Of a stretch of 64,000 nucleotides of DNA, positions 44,814 to 53,886 are shown one piece after another; the stretch's first letter is position 1, and each line of letters opens with the position of its first letter. The DNA is taken from assembly GCF_009866805.1 (NCBI RefSeq), contig NZ_SIZW01000043.1, forward strand, positions 558,001 through 622,000, in the 5' to 3' direction. The notes under the pieces were generated by a model. That model was not told the origin of the DNA. It saw only the letters and a list, made by a program, of their open reading frames with translations, and ran no database searches. The position numbers and the translations under genes are program-made. The DNA comes from Schauerella aestuarii (lineage in GTDB: Bacteria; Pseudomonadota; Gammaproteobacteria; Burkholderiales; Burkholderiaceae_B).

Positions 44814-46115
44814 ATGCGCAAATTGATGCAGGTGGCCGCGTTGGCCGCGGCGTTGTCGGCAGGCGTGGCCCACGCGGCCGACGTTCAACCGACTGCGGTG
44901 GTGGCGACCTATTCGAATATTGCGCAGGCCGCTTATCAGGATGCGTTGTCGACGGCAAAAACCTTGCGCGCCGCGATCGACGCGCTGATCGCCACGCCCA
45001 GCGATGCCACGCTGCGCAAAGCGCGTGAAGCCTGGATTGCCGCACGCGTGCCGTATCAGCAAACCGAAGCGTTTCGCTTCGGCAATCCCGTGGTCGACGA
45101 TTGGGAAGGGCGCGTGAATGCGTGGCCGCTGGACGAGGGCATGCTGGATTACGTCGATGCCTCCTATGGCACCGAGAGCGACGCCAACGCGTATTACGCC
45201 GTCAACTTGATCGCCAATCCCAAACTCACCGTGGGCGGCAAAGCGATCGACGCCACCACCATCACGCCGAAGCTGTTGTCTGAAGTGCTGCACGAGGCCG
45301 ATGGCAATGAGGCCAATGTGGCCACGGGATATCACGCCATCGAGTTCATGTTGTGGGGTCAGGATCTCAACGGATCGGGCCCCGCTCCCGCCGATCGCAC
45401 CGGCACGCCGCAGGAGCGGCACGCCGGCAATCGGCCGTATACCGATTTCGATCCCAGGCAGTGCACCGGTGGCAACTGCGAACGCCGGATTCAATTCTTG
45501 AAGGCGGTCACCGATCTGCTCGTTACCGATCTCGAAGAAATGGTGGGCAACTGGGACAGCAAGGGCGCCGCGCGCCAAGCGGTCGTGACCGATCCCAAGG
45601 CCGGGTTGACCGCCATGCTGACCGGGCTGGGTAGTTTGTCTTACGGCGAACTGGCCGGGGAACGCATGCGGCTAGGTCTGATCCTGCACGATCCTGAAGA
45701 AGAGCACGATTGCTTTGCCGACAACACCCACAATTCGCACTTCTACAATCAGCTGGGTATTCGGAACGTTTATCTCGGCAAGTATGTCCGCCCAGACGGC
45801 AAGGAAGTGAGCGGCGCCAGCCTTTCCGACCTGGTGCGCGCGCGCGATCCCAAGCTCGATGCCGAAGTGCGCGCCAAGCTCGACGCCACCGTGGCCGCAA
45901 TGACGGTGTTGAAGGATCGCGCCGAGAAGGTCGAGACGTACGACCGGATGATTGCGGAAGGCAATAAGGAAGGCAACGCGGTCGTGCAGGGTGCGATCGA
46001 TCGCCTGATCGATCAAACGCGCAGCATCGAGCGGGTGATCGTGGCCCTGGAACTGGGCGATATCAAGCTCGAAGGCTCCGATAGCCTCGACAATCCCAAC
46101 GCCGTGTTCCAGTGA
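44814..46115 (+). CDS. Imelysin-family periplasmic protein (M75)
   Basis: 433 aa with signal ending GVAHAA. The GxHxxE motif is GYHAIE (residues 172-177), followed by FMLWGQD, as in IcmP/EfeO relatives that bind iron. Despite the peptidase name, no protease activity is established for most members. The start at 44814 has GAAGGAG upstream. It is first of four overlapping genes with the order imelysin, di-haem oxidoreductase, imelysin, DUF1513, the same as Pseudomonas aeruginosa PA4370-PA4373, tied to iron uptake. Confidence 0.94.
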   Translation: MRKLMQVAALAAALSAGVAHAADVQPTAVVATYSNIAQAAYQDALSTAKTLRAAIDALIATPSDATLRKAREAWIAARVPYQQTEAFRFGNPVVDDWEGRVNAWPLDEGMLDYVDASYGTESDANAYYAVNLIANPKLTVGGKAIDATTITPKLLSEVLHEADGNEANVATGYHAIEFMLWGQDLNGSGPAPADRTGTPQERHAGNRPYTDFDPRQCTGGNCERRIQFLKAVTDLLVTDLEEMVGNWDSKGAARQAVVTDPKAGLTAMLTGLGSLSYGELAGERMRLGLILHDPEEEHDCFADNTHNSHFYNQLGIRNVYLGKYVRPDGKEVSGASLSDLVRARDPKLDAEVRAKLDATVAAMTVLKDRAEKVETYDRMIAEGNKEGNAVVQGAIDRLIDQTRSIERVIVALELGDIKLEGSDSLDNPNAVFQ

Positions 46116-47776
46116 TCGACAGGCGCGTTCTGCTTGGGGGCGCCGCGGTGCTGGTCGTCAGCGCAGCGGCCTGGAGCGCCAGTCAGCCGGCGCCCAATGC
46201 GTCGGCCGATGCGCCAGTCGCCGGCACGCCGGCCCCCGTCACGCATGCCGCAACCGTCGCAACCGCTTCAACCGTCGCAACCGCTCCAAGCGCTCCAAGC
46301 GCCTTGCAGCGTGACGACCTGACGCCGGCCGATCGCGCACGCGTGGCTGACGTTACGGCGCCCGCCGCCGATTTCTCCAAGGCAGAGCCCTTCGAATTGA
46401 TGCAGGCGGGCGCCACCACGATCAAGAAACTGATCAACGCCGATATCTTCTCGCACCCCTCCGCCAATCTGACCTTCGAAGGCCGGCAGAATTTCCTGAT
46501 CGGCAACGGGCTTTTTCGCAAGGATTGGGTGTCGGCGCCGTCGTCCACCCAAGCGTCCGATGGCTTGGGGCCGCTCTTTAACGCGCGGTCCTGTCAGGCC
46601 TGTCATGTGAAGGACGGCCGGGGCACGATTCCCGGCTTCGAGGTCTCGGAGCGTCCTGATTCCGTGGCGCTGCTGATGCGCCTGGCTGTGCCGCCGGTGC
46701 CCGGGGCTGTCGCCACGGTGCCGCAAACCCCGGGGTCGGACAAGACCGTGGATCGCTCGCAGGCGGTGGACGTGGGCGATCCGGTGTATGGCGTGCAACT
46801 GCAGAACTTTGCCGTGGCGGGCATGCCCGGCGAGGGCAGTCTCGACATCCAATATACGGAAGTGCCCGTGGCGCTGGCGGGTGGCGAGTCGGCGACCTTG
46901 ATGGCGCCGCGTTACCGCATTGCCGATCTGGGCTACGGCCCCATGCATCCCGACGTTCAGATATCGCCGCGGCTGGCCCCGCCCATGATCGGGCTGGGTT
47001 TGCTGGAAGCCATTCACGAGAACGATATCCTGGCCAACGCTGCACGCGTGCACGCCGACGGGGTGTCGGGCAAGCCCAACTGGGTGCACGACGGCGCGAC
47101 CGGCAAGCGAGTGCTGGGCCGCTTCAATTGGAAGGCGGCGCAGCCTACCGTCGCGCAGCAATCGGCGGTGGCGTTTTCCAACGACATGGGATTGTCCACG
47201 CCGATGTTTCCCAGCCATTACGGCGATTGCACGCCGGCGCAAAAGCAGTGCTTCGAGATGCCGCACGGCGCGCAGCCGCGCCTGGGCGACGAAGAGGTGC
47301 CGGGCCGCCTGATGGATTTCGTGGCGACCTACTCGTCCAACCTCGCCGTGCCCGAGCGGCGTGACATCGACGATGCACGCGTGCTGGCCGGCAAGCAGGT
47401 GTTTTACGCGGCCAACTGTATTGCGTGTCATACCCCGAAGTACGTCACGCGCCGCGATGCCGAACGCCCCGAGCACCGCTTTCAATTGATCTGGCCGTAT
47501 ACCGATCTGCTGGTACACGACATGGGCGATGGCTTGGCTGACGGGGTATCGGACGGCGAAGCCAACGGACGCGAATGGCGCACGCCGCCACTTTGGGGGA
47601 TCGGCTTGACCAAGACCGTCAACCCCCAAGCCACCTGGTTGCACGACGGCCGGGCCCGCACACTGCTGGAAGCCATTCTCTGGCACGGGGGCGAAGCGCA
47701 AGCGTCGCGTGACCGGGTTGTGGCGATGTCGCCCGCCGAGCGGGCCGACCTGATTCGATTTCTGGAGTCTTTGTGA
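46112..47776 (+). CDS. Di-haem oxidoreductase (DHOR, thiol-oxidoreductase-like)
   Basis: 554 aa. GTG start overlapping the imelysin stop (GTGA). It has an N-terminal hydrophobic anchor and an Ala/Thr/Val-rich linker to residue ~65, then two c-type haem motifs, CQACH (161-165) and CIACH (436-440). The family resembles cytochrome c peroxidases and is usually found with imelysins. A redox role in periplasmic iron handling is inferred from the pairing. Confidence 0.93.
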   Translation: MIDRRVLLGGAAVLVVSAAAWSASQPAPNASADAPVAGTPAPVTHAATVATASTVATAPSAPSALQRDDLTPADRARVADVTAPAADFSKAEPFELMQAGATTIKKLINADIFSHPSANLTFEGRQNFLIGNGLFRKDWVSAPSSTQASDGLGPLFNARSCQACHVKDGRGTIPGFEVSERPDSVALLMRLAVPPVPGAVATVPQTPGSDKTVDRSQAVDVGDPVYGVQLQNFAVAGMPGEGSLDIQYTEVPVALAGGESATLMAPRYRIADLGYGPMHPDVQISPRLAPPMIGLGLLEAIHENDILANAARVHADGVSGKPNWVHDGATGKRVLGRFNWKAAQPTVAQQSAVAFSNDMGLSTPMFPSHYGDCTPAQKQCFEMPHGAQPRLGDEEVPGRLMDFVATYSSNLAVPERRDIDDARVLAGKQVFYAANCIACHTPKYVTRRDAERPEHRFQLIWPYTDLLVHDMGDGLADGVSDGEANGREWRTPPLWGIGLTKTVNPQATWLHDGRARTLLEAILWHGGEAQASRDRVVAMSPAERADLIRFLESL

Positions 47777-48861
47777 TGCGTGTCTCCCGCTGCGTGATGG
47801 CGATTGCTCTGCTTGCCGCAAGCGCTGCCGCGCTTCCGCCAGCCTATGCCGCGCCCGTGCCCGCCGATCTCGGGCAACGCCTGGCCTCCGGTTACGTTGC
47901 ACCGGCCATGCAGCGCTGGGCCAGCGCCACGACGGCACTCAGCACTGCCCTGACGCGCTATTGCCCCGCGCCGCAACCGGCCCAAGCCGGTGCCGTCAAG
48001 GCGGCTTTCGGCGAAACGGTGAAGGCGTGGTTGGCCATTGCTTTCTTGCGCTTCGGCCCATTGGTGGCCGACAACCGCTATGAGCGCATCGCGTTTTGGC
48101 CGGATCCTCGCAATATCGTGCCGCGACAGTTAGGCACGATGGTGCGCGCAGCCGACGCTGCCGATCTGGCACCGGGCGGGTTGTATGGGCGCAGTGTGGC
48201 CGTGCAAGGCCTGCCGGCATTGGAATGGCTGCTGTACGGCGATGGCGAGGTGCTGGCCACACCTACCGCGCCGACGTTTGCGGCGGCCTGCGCGTTGTCC
48301 GCCGCCGTGGCGGCCAATCTGGCGCGCATCGCAGCCGACTTGACGGGCGCTTGGGGGGCGGAGGCGGATTTCGGCAAGCAATTTCGTACGCCCGGCCCGC
48401 AAAACAATCTTTACCGCAGCCAGCAGGAAGTGGCCGCCGAAGCGCTGAAAGCCTTGTCGACCGGCCTGCAGTTTGCGCGCGACGTCCATCTGGCGCCGGT
48501 GCTGGGCAAGGCCGTGGGCGAGGTGCGGCCCAGGCGTGCCGCATTCTGGCGCAGCGATCTCACGACCACGGCGCTGGCCGCCAATCTCACTGCGATGCGC
48601 GACTTTCTTGTTGCCGGCGGTTTTCGCTATGGCGCCGACGAGGCATGGATCGGCGAGCAGACGCAGGCTGAACTCGCCCGCGCTGCGAATACGGTCGCGG
48701 CCGTCGCCCATCCTTTCGAGACGGCAGCCGCATCCGATGAGGGGTATCGCCTGCTGACCCTGACGGCACTGACGTCGAAGAACGCCAAGCAATTGGTCGA
48801 TCAAGATCTGGCGGCGTACTTTGGCGTGACGATCGGCTTCAACGCGCTCGATGGCGATTGA
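47776..48861 (+). CDS. Second imelysin-family protein
   Basis: 361 aa, signal ending PAYAAP. It aligns in overall pattern with the shorter imelysins (FLRFGPLVADNRYERIAFWPDPRN and QGLPALEWLLYGDGE), where GLPALE takes the place of GxHxxE and lacks the histidine. It may therefore not bind metal like the first imelysin. ATG at 47776 overlaps the preceding TGA; a GTG at 47773 is also possible. Confidence 0.9.
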   Translation: MRVSRCVMAIALLAASAAALPPAYAAPVPADLGQRLASGYVAPAMQRWASATTALSTALTRYCPAPQPAQAGAVKAAFGETVKAWLAIAFLRFGPLVADNRYERIAFWPDPRNIVPRQLGTMVRAADAADLAPGGLYGRSVAVQGLPALEWLLYGDGEVLATPTAPTFAAACALSAAVAANLARIAADLTGAWGAEADFGKQFRTPGPQNNLYRSQQEVAAEALKALSTGLQFARDVHLAPVLGKAVGEVRPRRAAFWRSDLTTTALAANLTAMRDFLVAGGFRYGADEAWIGEQTQAELARAANTVAAVAHPFETAAASDEGYRLLTLTALTSKNAKQLVDQDLAAYFGVTIGFNALDGD

Positions 48862-49957
48862 CCGCCGGCAATTCGTGGCACTGGCCGCGATGGCCGGTTG
48901 TGCGCCCCGCACCGCTGCGCGGGCCTGGGCGGCGAGCGAGGCGCCGCGCTACCTGACTGCCCGGCAACGCGCGGGCCGGTTCGAAGCTGTTGTGATGAAC
49001 GCGCAAGGAACAACCGACATCGTGGTGCCGCTGCCTGACCGCGGTCACAGCTTTGCCATCGACCCCGCACGCGGCCGGGCGGTGGCGTTTGGGCGCCAGC
49101 CCGGATTTTTCGCACTGGCGTTCGACCTGGCCGGCAAGCAGGCACCCAAGGCGTTGCCGTTGCCGGCGGGCCGCCATTACTTTGGTCATGGCGTCTTCAC
49201 CCCGGACGGCACGCGATTGATTGCCGCCGAAAACGATTACGAGCAGGGCCGCAGTGTGCTGGGCGTCTATGACGCGAGCGCCGGGGGCGATTACCGGCGC
49301 ATCGGTGAATTCGATGGCGGTGGCATCGGCGCGCATGAAGTGATTGCGATGCCGGACGGCCGCACGTTGTGCGTGGCCAACGGCGGCGTGTTGACGCATC
49401 CCGATTACGGCAAGCTGGCGTTGAACGAGAGCGCCATCACGCCGTCGCTGGACTACATCGACGCCCTCTCGGGGACGTTGCTGGAGCATGTGACGCTGGA
49501 TCGCAGCCTGGGGGCGCTGTCGTTGCGTCACCTGGGGCTGGCGGGCGATGGCACGCTCTGGTTCGGCTGCCAGTACAACGGACCGGCCGGCGACCGGCCG
49601 CCGCTCGTGGGGCGGCATCGCCGCGGGCACGCGCCGGAACTGTTTGCGGGCCCGCCCGAAGTCTTGCGCGGGTTCGGCAATTACATCGGCTCGGTGACGG
49701 CAGACCGGAGCGGTCACGTGATCGCCACCTCCAGCCCGGTGGGGGGGCAGGTGGTGTATTGGGAAGCGTCATCCGGGCGTTATCTGGGCGTGACCCCACT
49801 GCACGATGGCTGCGGCATCGCCCCTCTGGGCGACGACGATTTCCTGTTCAGCAGCGGCAACGGCACGCTCGAACGCGTGTCACCCGCGCGCCCGCCGATC
49901 GTCACATTGCCCGCCGCGAGCGGCCTAGCCTGGGACAACCACCTGCGCGCGATCTGA
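48851..49957 (+). CDS. DUF1513 beta-propeller-like protein, Tat signal
   Basis: 368 aa. Begins MAIDRRQFVALAAMAG, a twin-arginine signal (R5-R6). The body is rich in short beta repeats such as HYFGHGVFTPDGTRLIAAENDYEQGRSVLGVYDA, as in propellers, and GIGAHEVIAMPDGRTLCVANGG is a family hallmark. It overlaps the imelysin stop by 11 bases. It completes the four-gene operon; its function is unknown, and the propeller could dock the other members. Confidence 0.92.
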   Translation: MAIDRRQFVALAAMAGCAPRTAARAWAASEAPRYLTARQRAGRFEAVVMNAQGTTDIVVPLPDRGHSFAIDPARGRAVAFGRQPGFFALAFDLAGKQAPKALPLPAGRHYFGHGVFTPDGTRLIAAENDYEQGRSVLGVYDASAGGDYRRIGEFDGGGIGAHEVIAMPDGRTLCVANGGVLTHPDYGKLALNESAITPSLDYIDALSGTLLEHVTLDRSLGALSLRHLGLAGDGTLWFGCQYNGPAGDRPPLVGRHRRGHAPELFAGPPEVLRGFGNYIGSVTADRSGHVIATSSPVGGQVVYWEASSGRYLGVTPLHDGCGIAPLGDDDFLFSSGNGTLERVSPARPPIVTLPAASGLAWDNHLRAI

Positions 49958-50018
49958 AAATCGATCTGATACATTGAACCCGATCTTTTTTGCAGGTTTG
50001 GCTTCATCGGGAGTTCGT

Positions 50019-50933
50019 ATGGAAAATATGTACCTGGGTTTCGCGGCGCTCGTGCCGAAATTCTTCGATATCGGGGTCAACCTCGTCATCGCGCTGTTGA
50101 TTCTGATTGCGGGCTGGTGGTTGTCGAGCATTCTGGGCAACTGGGTGCGCCGCGCGGCGCAGCGCTCGCCGCGTATCGACGCGACCATCGTGCCGATGTT
50201 CTACAGTGCCGTCGTCTGGGTGGTGCGCATCTTTACCGTGATTGCCGTGCTGGCACGCTTCGGGGTACAGACGGCGAGTCTCATTGCCGTGCTGGGCGCC
50301 GCCAGCTTGGCCATCGGTCTGGCGTTGCAGGGCACGCTGCAGAACATTTCCGCCGGCATCATGCTGCTTGTCTTGCGTCCGATTCGTGCGGGAGAAGCCA
50401 TCGCGTTGAGCTCGGGCACGGATGGCACGGTGGCCGAAGTGGGCCTGTTCCTGACGCGATTGGTGAAAGGCGATGGCGTGCACGTTACCTTGCCCAATAG
50501 TGTGGTGTGGAACGCGACCATCACCAACTTCTCGCGCAACACCACCCGCAAGCTCGATATGCCGGTGGGGATCCGTTATGGCGACGATCTCGACCAGGCC
50601 ATGGCGCAGTTGACGGCCTTGGTGGATGCGCATCCGATGATCATGAAGGATCCGGCGCCGGTCATCCGCGTCAATGAGTATCGCGACAACGTGGTCGTGG
50701 TGATGGTGAGCGTCTGGGCCGAAGTCGGCAAGTACTGGGAAATGCGCGGCGACCTGCTGCGCACCACCCGTCAGATGCTGGACGAGAAAGGCTTCAAGCC
50801 GCCGGTGCCGGTGTATGACGTGTCGAGCGGTCAACCGCAGGCAGCGGGCGAGGGCGGCGCGACGGGCCAGCCGCAGCCTGCAGGCGACGGCGTCGCACCC
50901 CCGACGGGCACGGTGTTACCACCGCCGCGCTGA
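50019..50933 (+). CDS. Small-conductance mechanosensitive channel, MscS family
   Basis: 304 aa. Three membrane helices, with the pore-lining TM3 reading LIAVLGAASLAIGLALQGTLQNISAGIMLL; the beta domain follows with VTLPNSVVWNATITNFSRN. Opens on osmotic down-shock. The C-terminal ~40 residues are a Gly/Gln/Pro-rich tail not found in E. coli MscS. The start has a GGGAG seven bases upstream. Convergent with the IclR gene, only 5 bp apart. Confidence 0.94.
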   Translation: MENMYLGFAALVPKFFDIGVNLVIALLILIAGWWLSSILGNWVRRAAQRSPRIDATIVPMFYSAVVWVVRIFTVIAVLARFGVQTASLIAVLGAASLAIGLALQGTLQNISAGIMLLVLRPIRAGEAIALSSGTDGTVAEVGLFLTRLVKGDGVHVTLPNSVVWNATITNFSRNTTRKLDMPVGIRYGDDLDQAMAQLTALVDAHPMIMKDPAPVIRVNEYRDNVVVVMVSVWAEVGKYWEMRGDLLRTTRQMLDEKGFKPPVPVYDVSSGQPQAAGEGGATGQPQPAGDGVAPPTGTVLPPPR

Positions 50934-50938
50934 GGCGA

Positions 50939-51694
50939 TCACGGCCGGTAGTGCGCCAGTTCGTCCTGTATCCAGCCCGCGATCGCGCGCTGGCGCGTGG
51001 CCGGCATCCGTTCGATGATGGCGGTCACGCTCACTGCCAATTGCGGCAGTCCCTGCGCATCGAGCAGCGCACAGCCCACTCCCAGCGCGCCGCGCACGGC
51101 ATGGTTGCCCACGACCGAATAGCCCCGCGAGCGCGTGTTGTTGATCAGGCGCTTCATCTCTGCGGCGGTCATGCCGCCATATTCGTCGAGCCGGTCTTCA
51201 TTGCGATCGACGATGGCAAACGCTTGCTCGTCGGGCAGCGCCGCCAGAATCGCCATGCCGCCTGACCCCACGCCCAACGGCTGGCGCTTGCCGGCATAGG
51301 TCGCCAGGATCTGAACCGGATAGCTGCCGATCTCGCGTTGCAAACTCAACGAGTCCGCGCCGTCGCGCACGACCAGAAACACCGCGTCGCCTGTGCGCTC
51401 GGCCAATCGCCGCAGCATGGGCAACGCGGGTGCGATGCGGGGATCGGGGTCGGCGGCCGAAGACGACGCCGACCAATGCGCGCGGTAGCGCTTGGTGCCG
51501 GCCAGGGGCATCACCAGTCCGGCATCGAGCAAGGCGTCCAGCAAACGGTATATCGTGGGGCGGCGTATATCGGTGACGCGTGCCAGCTCGGTGACGCTGG
51601 CGCCGGCTTCGCCCGCGTCGCGCAAAGCCGCCAGCACATTGAGTCCGCGGCGCAGCGTACGGGGTCCGGCGCCGTTGGTATCGGTATCCATCAT
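50939..51694 (-). CDS. IclR-family transcriptional regulator
   Basis: 251 aa from the ATG at 51694 (MMDTDTNG); an ATG at 51745 would add 17 basic residues. Helix-turn-helix: ASVTELARVTDIRRPTIYRLLDALLDAGLV. Ligand domain carries GVGSGGMAILAALP and VGCALLDAQGLPQLAVSVTA. It is divergent from the Bug gene at 51855; the dyad at 51822-51836 is the likely operator. Confidence 0.92.
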   Translation of the reverse strand: MMDTDTNGAGPRTLRRGLNVLAALRDAGEAGASVTELARVTDIRRPTIYRLLDALLDAGLVMPLAGTKRYRAHWSASSSAADPDPRIAPALPMLRRLAERTGDAVFLVVRDGADSLSLQREIGSYPVQILATYAGKRQPLGVGSGGMAILAALPDEQAFAIVDRNEDRLDEYGGMTAAEMKRLINNTRSRGYSVVGNHAVRGALGVGCALLDAQGLPQLAVSVTAIIERMPATRQRAIAGWIQDELAHYRP

Positions 51695-51821
51695 GGGCAA
51701 ATATCGGCGCGGCAGGGTGCCGCACCGTGGTCTCCTCGTTGGCATGCTCGTCCGTCCTGTGGACGGTGGCTTGCTCTATGGTTTCGGGACGGGCAGAATC
51801 GACCCGCAAAACTATTTTAGC

Positions 51822-51836
51822 GTCCAATAGATGGAC
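51822..51836. promoter_or_regulatory. 15-bp inverted repeat upstream of Bug gene, probable IclR operator
   Basis: GTCCA-ATAGA-TGGAC, perfect arms of 5 bp around an AT-rich centre. It ends 18 bases before the start codon of the Bug gene, overlapping the expected promoter/start-of-transcription zone. Short 15-bp dyads of this form are typical of IclR-type sites. Confidence 0.6.
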
Positions 51837-51854
51837 ATATAACGAGGAGACAGT

Positions 51855-52844
51855 ATGAGCAGCGGAATTTTCGCGCGCGCCTGGCGCAAAACGCTATTGG
51901 CCGCCGGTCTGGCAACGGCCATGGCGGTGCCTGCCGCCGCGATGGCGGCTTACCCCGACCGGCCCGTGCGCATTATCGTTGGCTTCTCGGCTGGCGGCAC
52001 CACCGATATCGTGGCCCGCATCATGGCCAAGGAATTGACCGAATCCCTGGGTCAAACCTTCGTGGTCGAGAACAAACCGGGCGCCGGCAGCAACATCGGC
52101 GCCGAGCAAGCCTCCCGCGCCGCACCTGATGGCTACACCCTGTATTTCGCAGCGGTCACCAACGCCATCAACTACACGCTCTATCCCAACCTGTCGTTCG
52201 ACCTGCTCAAGGATTTCGCGCCAGTGGCCATGGGCGCGCAAGTGCCCAACCTGCTGGTCGTGAACCCCAACCTGCCGGTGAAGTCGGTGCAGGAACTGGT
52301 GGCGCACGCCAAGGCCAATCCGGGCAAGCTGGCGTTTGCGTCGTCGGGCAGCGGCACCTCCATCCACATGGCGGGCGAGCTGTTCAAGATTCAGGCCGGT
52401 ATCGACGTGCTGCACGTGCCGTATCGCGGCAGCGCACCGGCCTTGACCGATCTGATCGGCGGTCAGGTGCAGTATGACTTCGACAACATGCCGGCCGCCT
52501 GGCCGCACGTGCAGTCGGGCAAGCTGCGGGCATTGGCCGTGACCACGGCCGAACGTTCGCCCACGGCACCCGATATCCCCACGATGAAGGAATCGGGCTT
52601 CCCTGATTTCAACGTGTCGTCCTGGTTTGGTTTGCTGGCCCCCGCCGGCACCCCGCCCGATGTCATCGCCAAGCTGAACGACGTGATCGTCAAGGCGCAG
52701 GACAAGCCCAACGTGCAGGAAAACTTCAAGCAGCTGGGTGCTGTCGGCGCCAAGCAGTCGCCGGCCGAATTTGGCGCGTTCGTGAAGGCTGAAGTCGAGA
52801 AGTGGGGTCCGGTGGTCAAGGCCTCGGGCGCGAAGGTCGACTGA
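51855..52844 (+). CDS. Bug/TctC-family periplasmic solute-binding protein
   Basis: 329 aa. Signal ends AAAMAAY. Bug motifs: YPDRPVRIIVGFSAGGTTD, VVENKPGAGSNIGAEQASRAAPDGYTLY, and HVPYRGSAPALTDLIGGQVQYDFD. Preceded by AACGAGGAGACAGT. It is a single-gene transcript with its own terminator and a divergent IclR regulator, the arrangement expected for a sensor or uptake protein of one compound. Confidence 0.95.
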   Translation: MSSGIFARAWRKTLLAAGLATAMAVPAAAMAAYPDRPVRIIVGFSAGGTTDIVARIMAKELTESLGQTFVVENKPGAGSNIGAEQASRAAPDGYTLYFAAVTNAINYTLYPNLSFDLLKDFAPVAMGAQVPNLLVVNPNLPVKSVQELVAHAKANPGKLAFASSGSGTSIHMAGELFKIQAGIDVLHVPYRGSAPALTDLIGGQVQYDFDNMPAAWPHVQSGKLRALAVTTAERSPTAPDIPTMKESGFPDFNVSSWFGLLAPAGTPPDVIAKLNDVIVKAQDKPNVQENFKQLGAVGAKQSPAEFGAFVKAEVEKWGPVVKASGAKVD

Positions 52845-52893
52845 TCGGCGGCGCTGCCGGGCGAAGTCCGGCAGCGTGTGGCAGGCTCCCAAT

Positions 52894-52927
52894 AAAAAGC
52901 CCGGCTCATCTTTGGCCGGGCTTTTTG
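52894..52927 (+). terminator. Rho-independent terminator after Bug gene
   Basis: AAAAAGCCCGGC pairs with GCCGGGCTTTTT around a 9-base loop (TCATCTTTG); the T run is at 52922-52926. The A-rich left side means it can also serve leftward transcription from trmJ. Confidence 0.92.
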
Positions 52928-53029
52928 TCGTCTGTCCGGGCGCCGGGCAGGCGTTACGGGTTGAACGCGAGCACCAGCACGTCCACGAACACGCGCGTTG
53001 CGCCGCTTGCGCCGCGGCGCTGAGCCCTT

Positions 53030-53812
53030 CTACTTGTTGCGGCCCTTGATGCGCGACAGGATCGCCGTGCATACGCCGCGCAGCATATCCACTTCGTCGC
53101 GCGTCATGCCGGCGCGGCCGAAAAGATGGCGCATCCGCGGCATCAGCTTCTTGGGATGCTGCGGGTCCAGGAACTCGGTGGCGACCAACGCGGTTTCCCA
53201 ATGCGTGAGGAACGCTTCGACGGCTTCGCTGGTTGCCGGCGTGCTGCCGGGCTGCGGGCTGAGGGCGCGCGACGGGGGGAGCAGCGGTGCTTCGGCGGCC
53301 ACGAGCAGCGCATATCGCATCTCCCAGGCCGCCAGTTGTAGCGCCTGCGCCACATTCAGCGAGCTGTATTCCGGGTTGGCCGGAATATGGCAAATGCGGT
53401 GGCAGCGGGCGATCTGCTCGTTGGTCAAGCCGCTGCGTTCGGTGCCCAGCACCAGCGCCACGCGACCCGACGGATACTCGGCCAGGTGAGATTGGGTAAT
53501 ATGGGCCGCCTCACGGATATCGCTTTGCGGCGGTCCGAGATCGCGCACCCGGGCCGTGAGGGCGCAGGCCAGCGTCACAGGCGCCAACGCGTCTTCGAGC
53601 GTGTCGCAAATGAGGGCGGCAGCCAGCACATCCTGGGCGCCGCTCGACAACGCGATCGCGTCGGGATGCGCCGTCATGTCGGGCAGTTTTGGGGCCACGA
53701 GCACCAGCTCCGAAAACCCCATTGTCTTGATGGCGCGGGCCGCCGAACCGACGTTTCCGGGGTGGCTGGGCTGCACCATGACGAAGCGAACGCGTGAAAA
53801 GTCGTGAGTCAT
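53030..53812 (-). CDS. trmJ: tRNA (cytidine/uridine-2'-O-)-methyltransferase TrmJ
   Basis: 260 aa SPOUT methyltransferase modifying position 32 of tRNAs. Family signs: RFVMVQPSHPGNVGSAARAIKTMG at the start, ALVLGTERSGLTNEQI and CHIPANPEYSSLNVAQAL forming the trefoil knot and SAM site. A short linker leads to the C-terminal dimer helices. Divergent from suhB with 74 bp between them, a common pairing. Confidence 0.94.
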   Translation of the reverse strand: MTHDFSRVRFVMVQPSHPGNVGSAARAIKTMGFSELVLVAPKLPDMTAHPDAIALSSGAQDVLAAALICDTLEDALAPVTLACALTARVRDLGPPQSDIREAAHITQSHLAEYPSGRVALVLGTERSGLTNEQIARCHRICHIPANPEYSSLNVAQALQLAAWEMRYALLVAAEAPLLPPSRALSPQPGSTPATSEAVEAFLTHWETALVATEFLDPQHPKKLMPRMRHLFGRAGMTRDEVDMLRGVCTAILSRIKGRNK

Positions 53813-53886
53813 TTAAAATGGCGTGTTTGGCGACGCGGCGCAAGCGGTGCGGCCATCATTTTTCATCTGCAAAATTACGGAATTCT

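Noticed and set aside
46268-47938. 556-codon antisense frame over the di-haem oxidoreductase gene
   Set aside because: The plus-strand gene has two CxxCH motifs and operon overlaps; the antisense frame has none of these.
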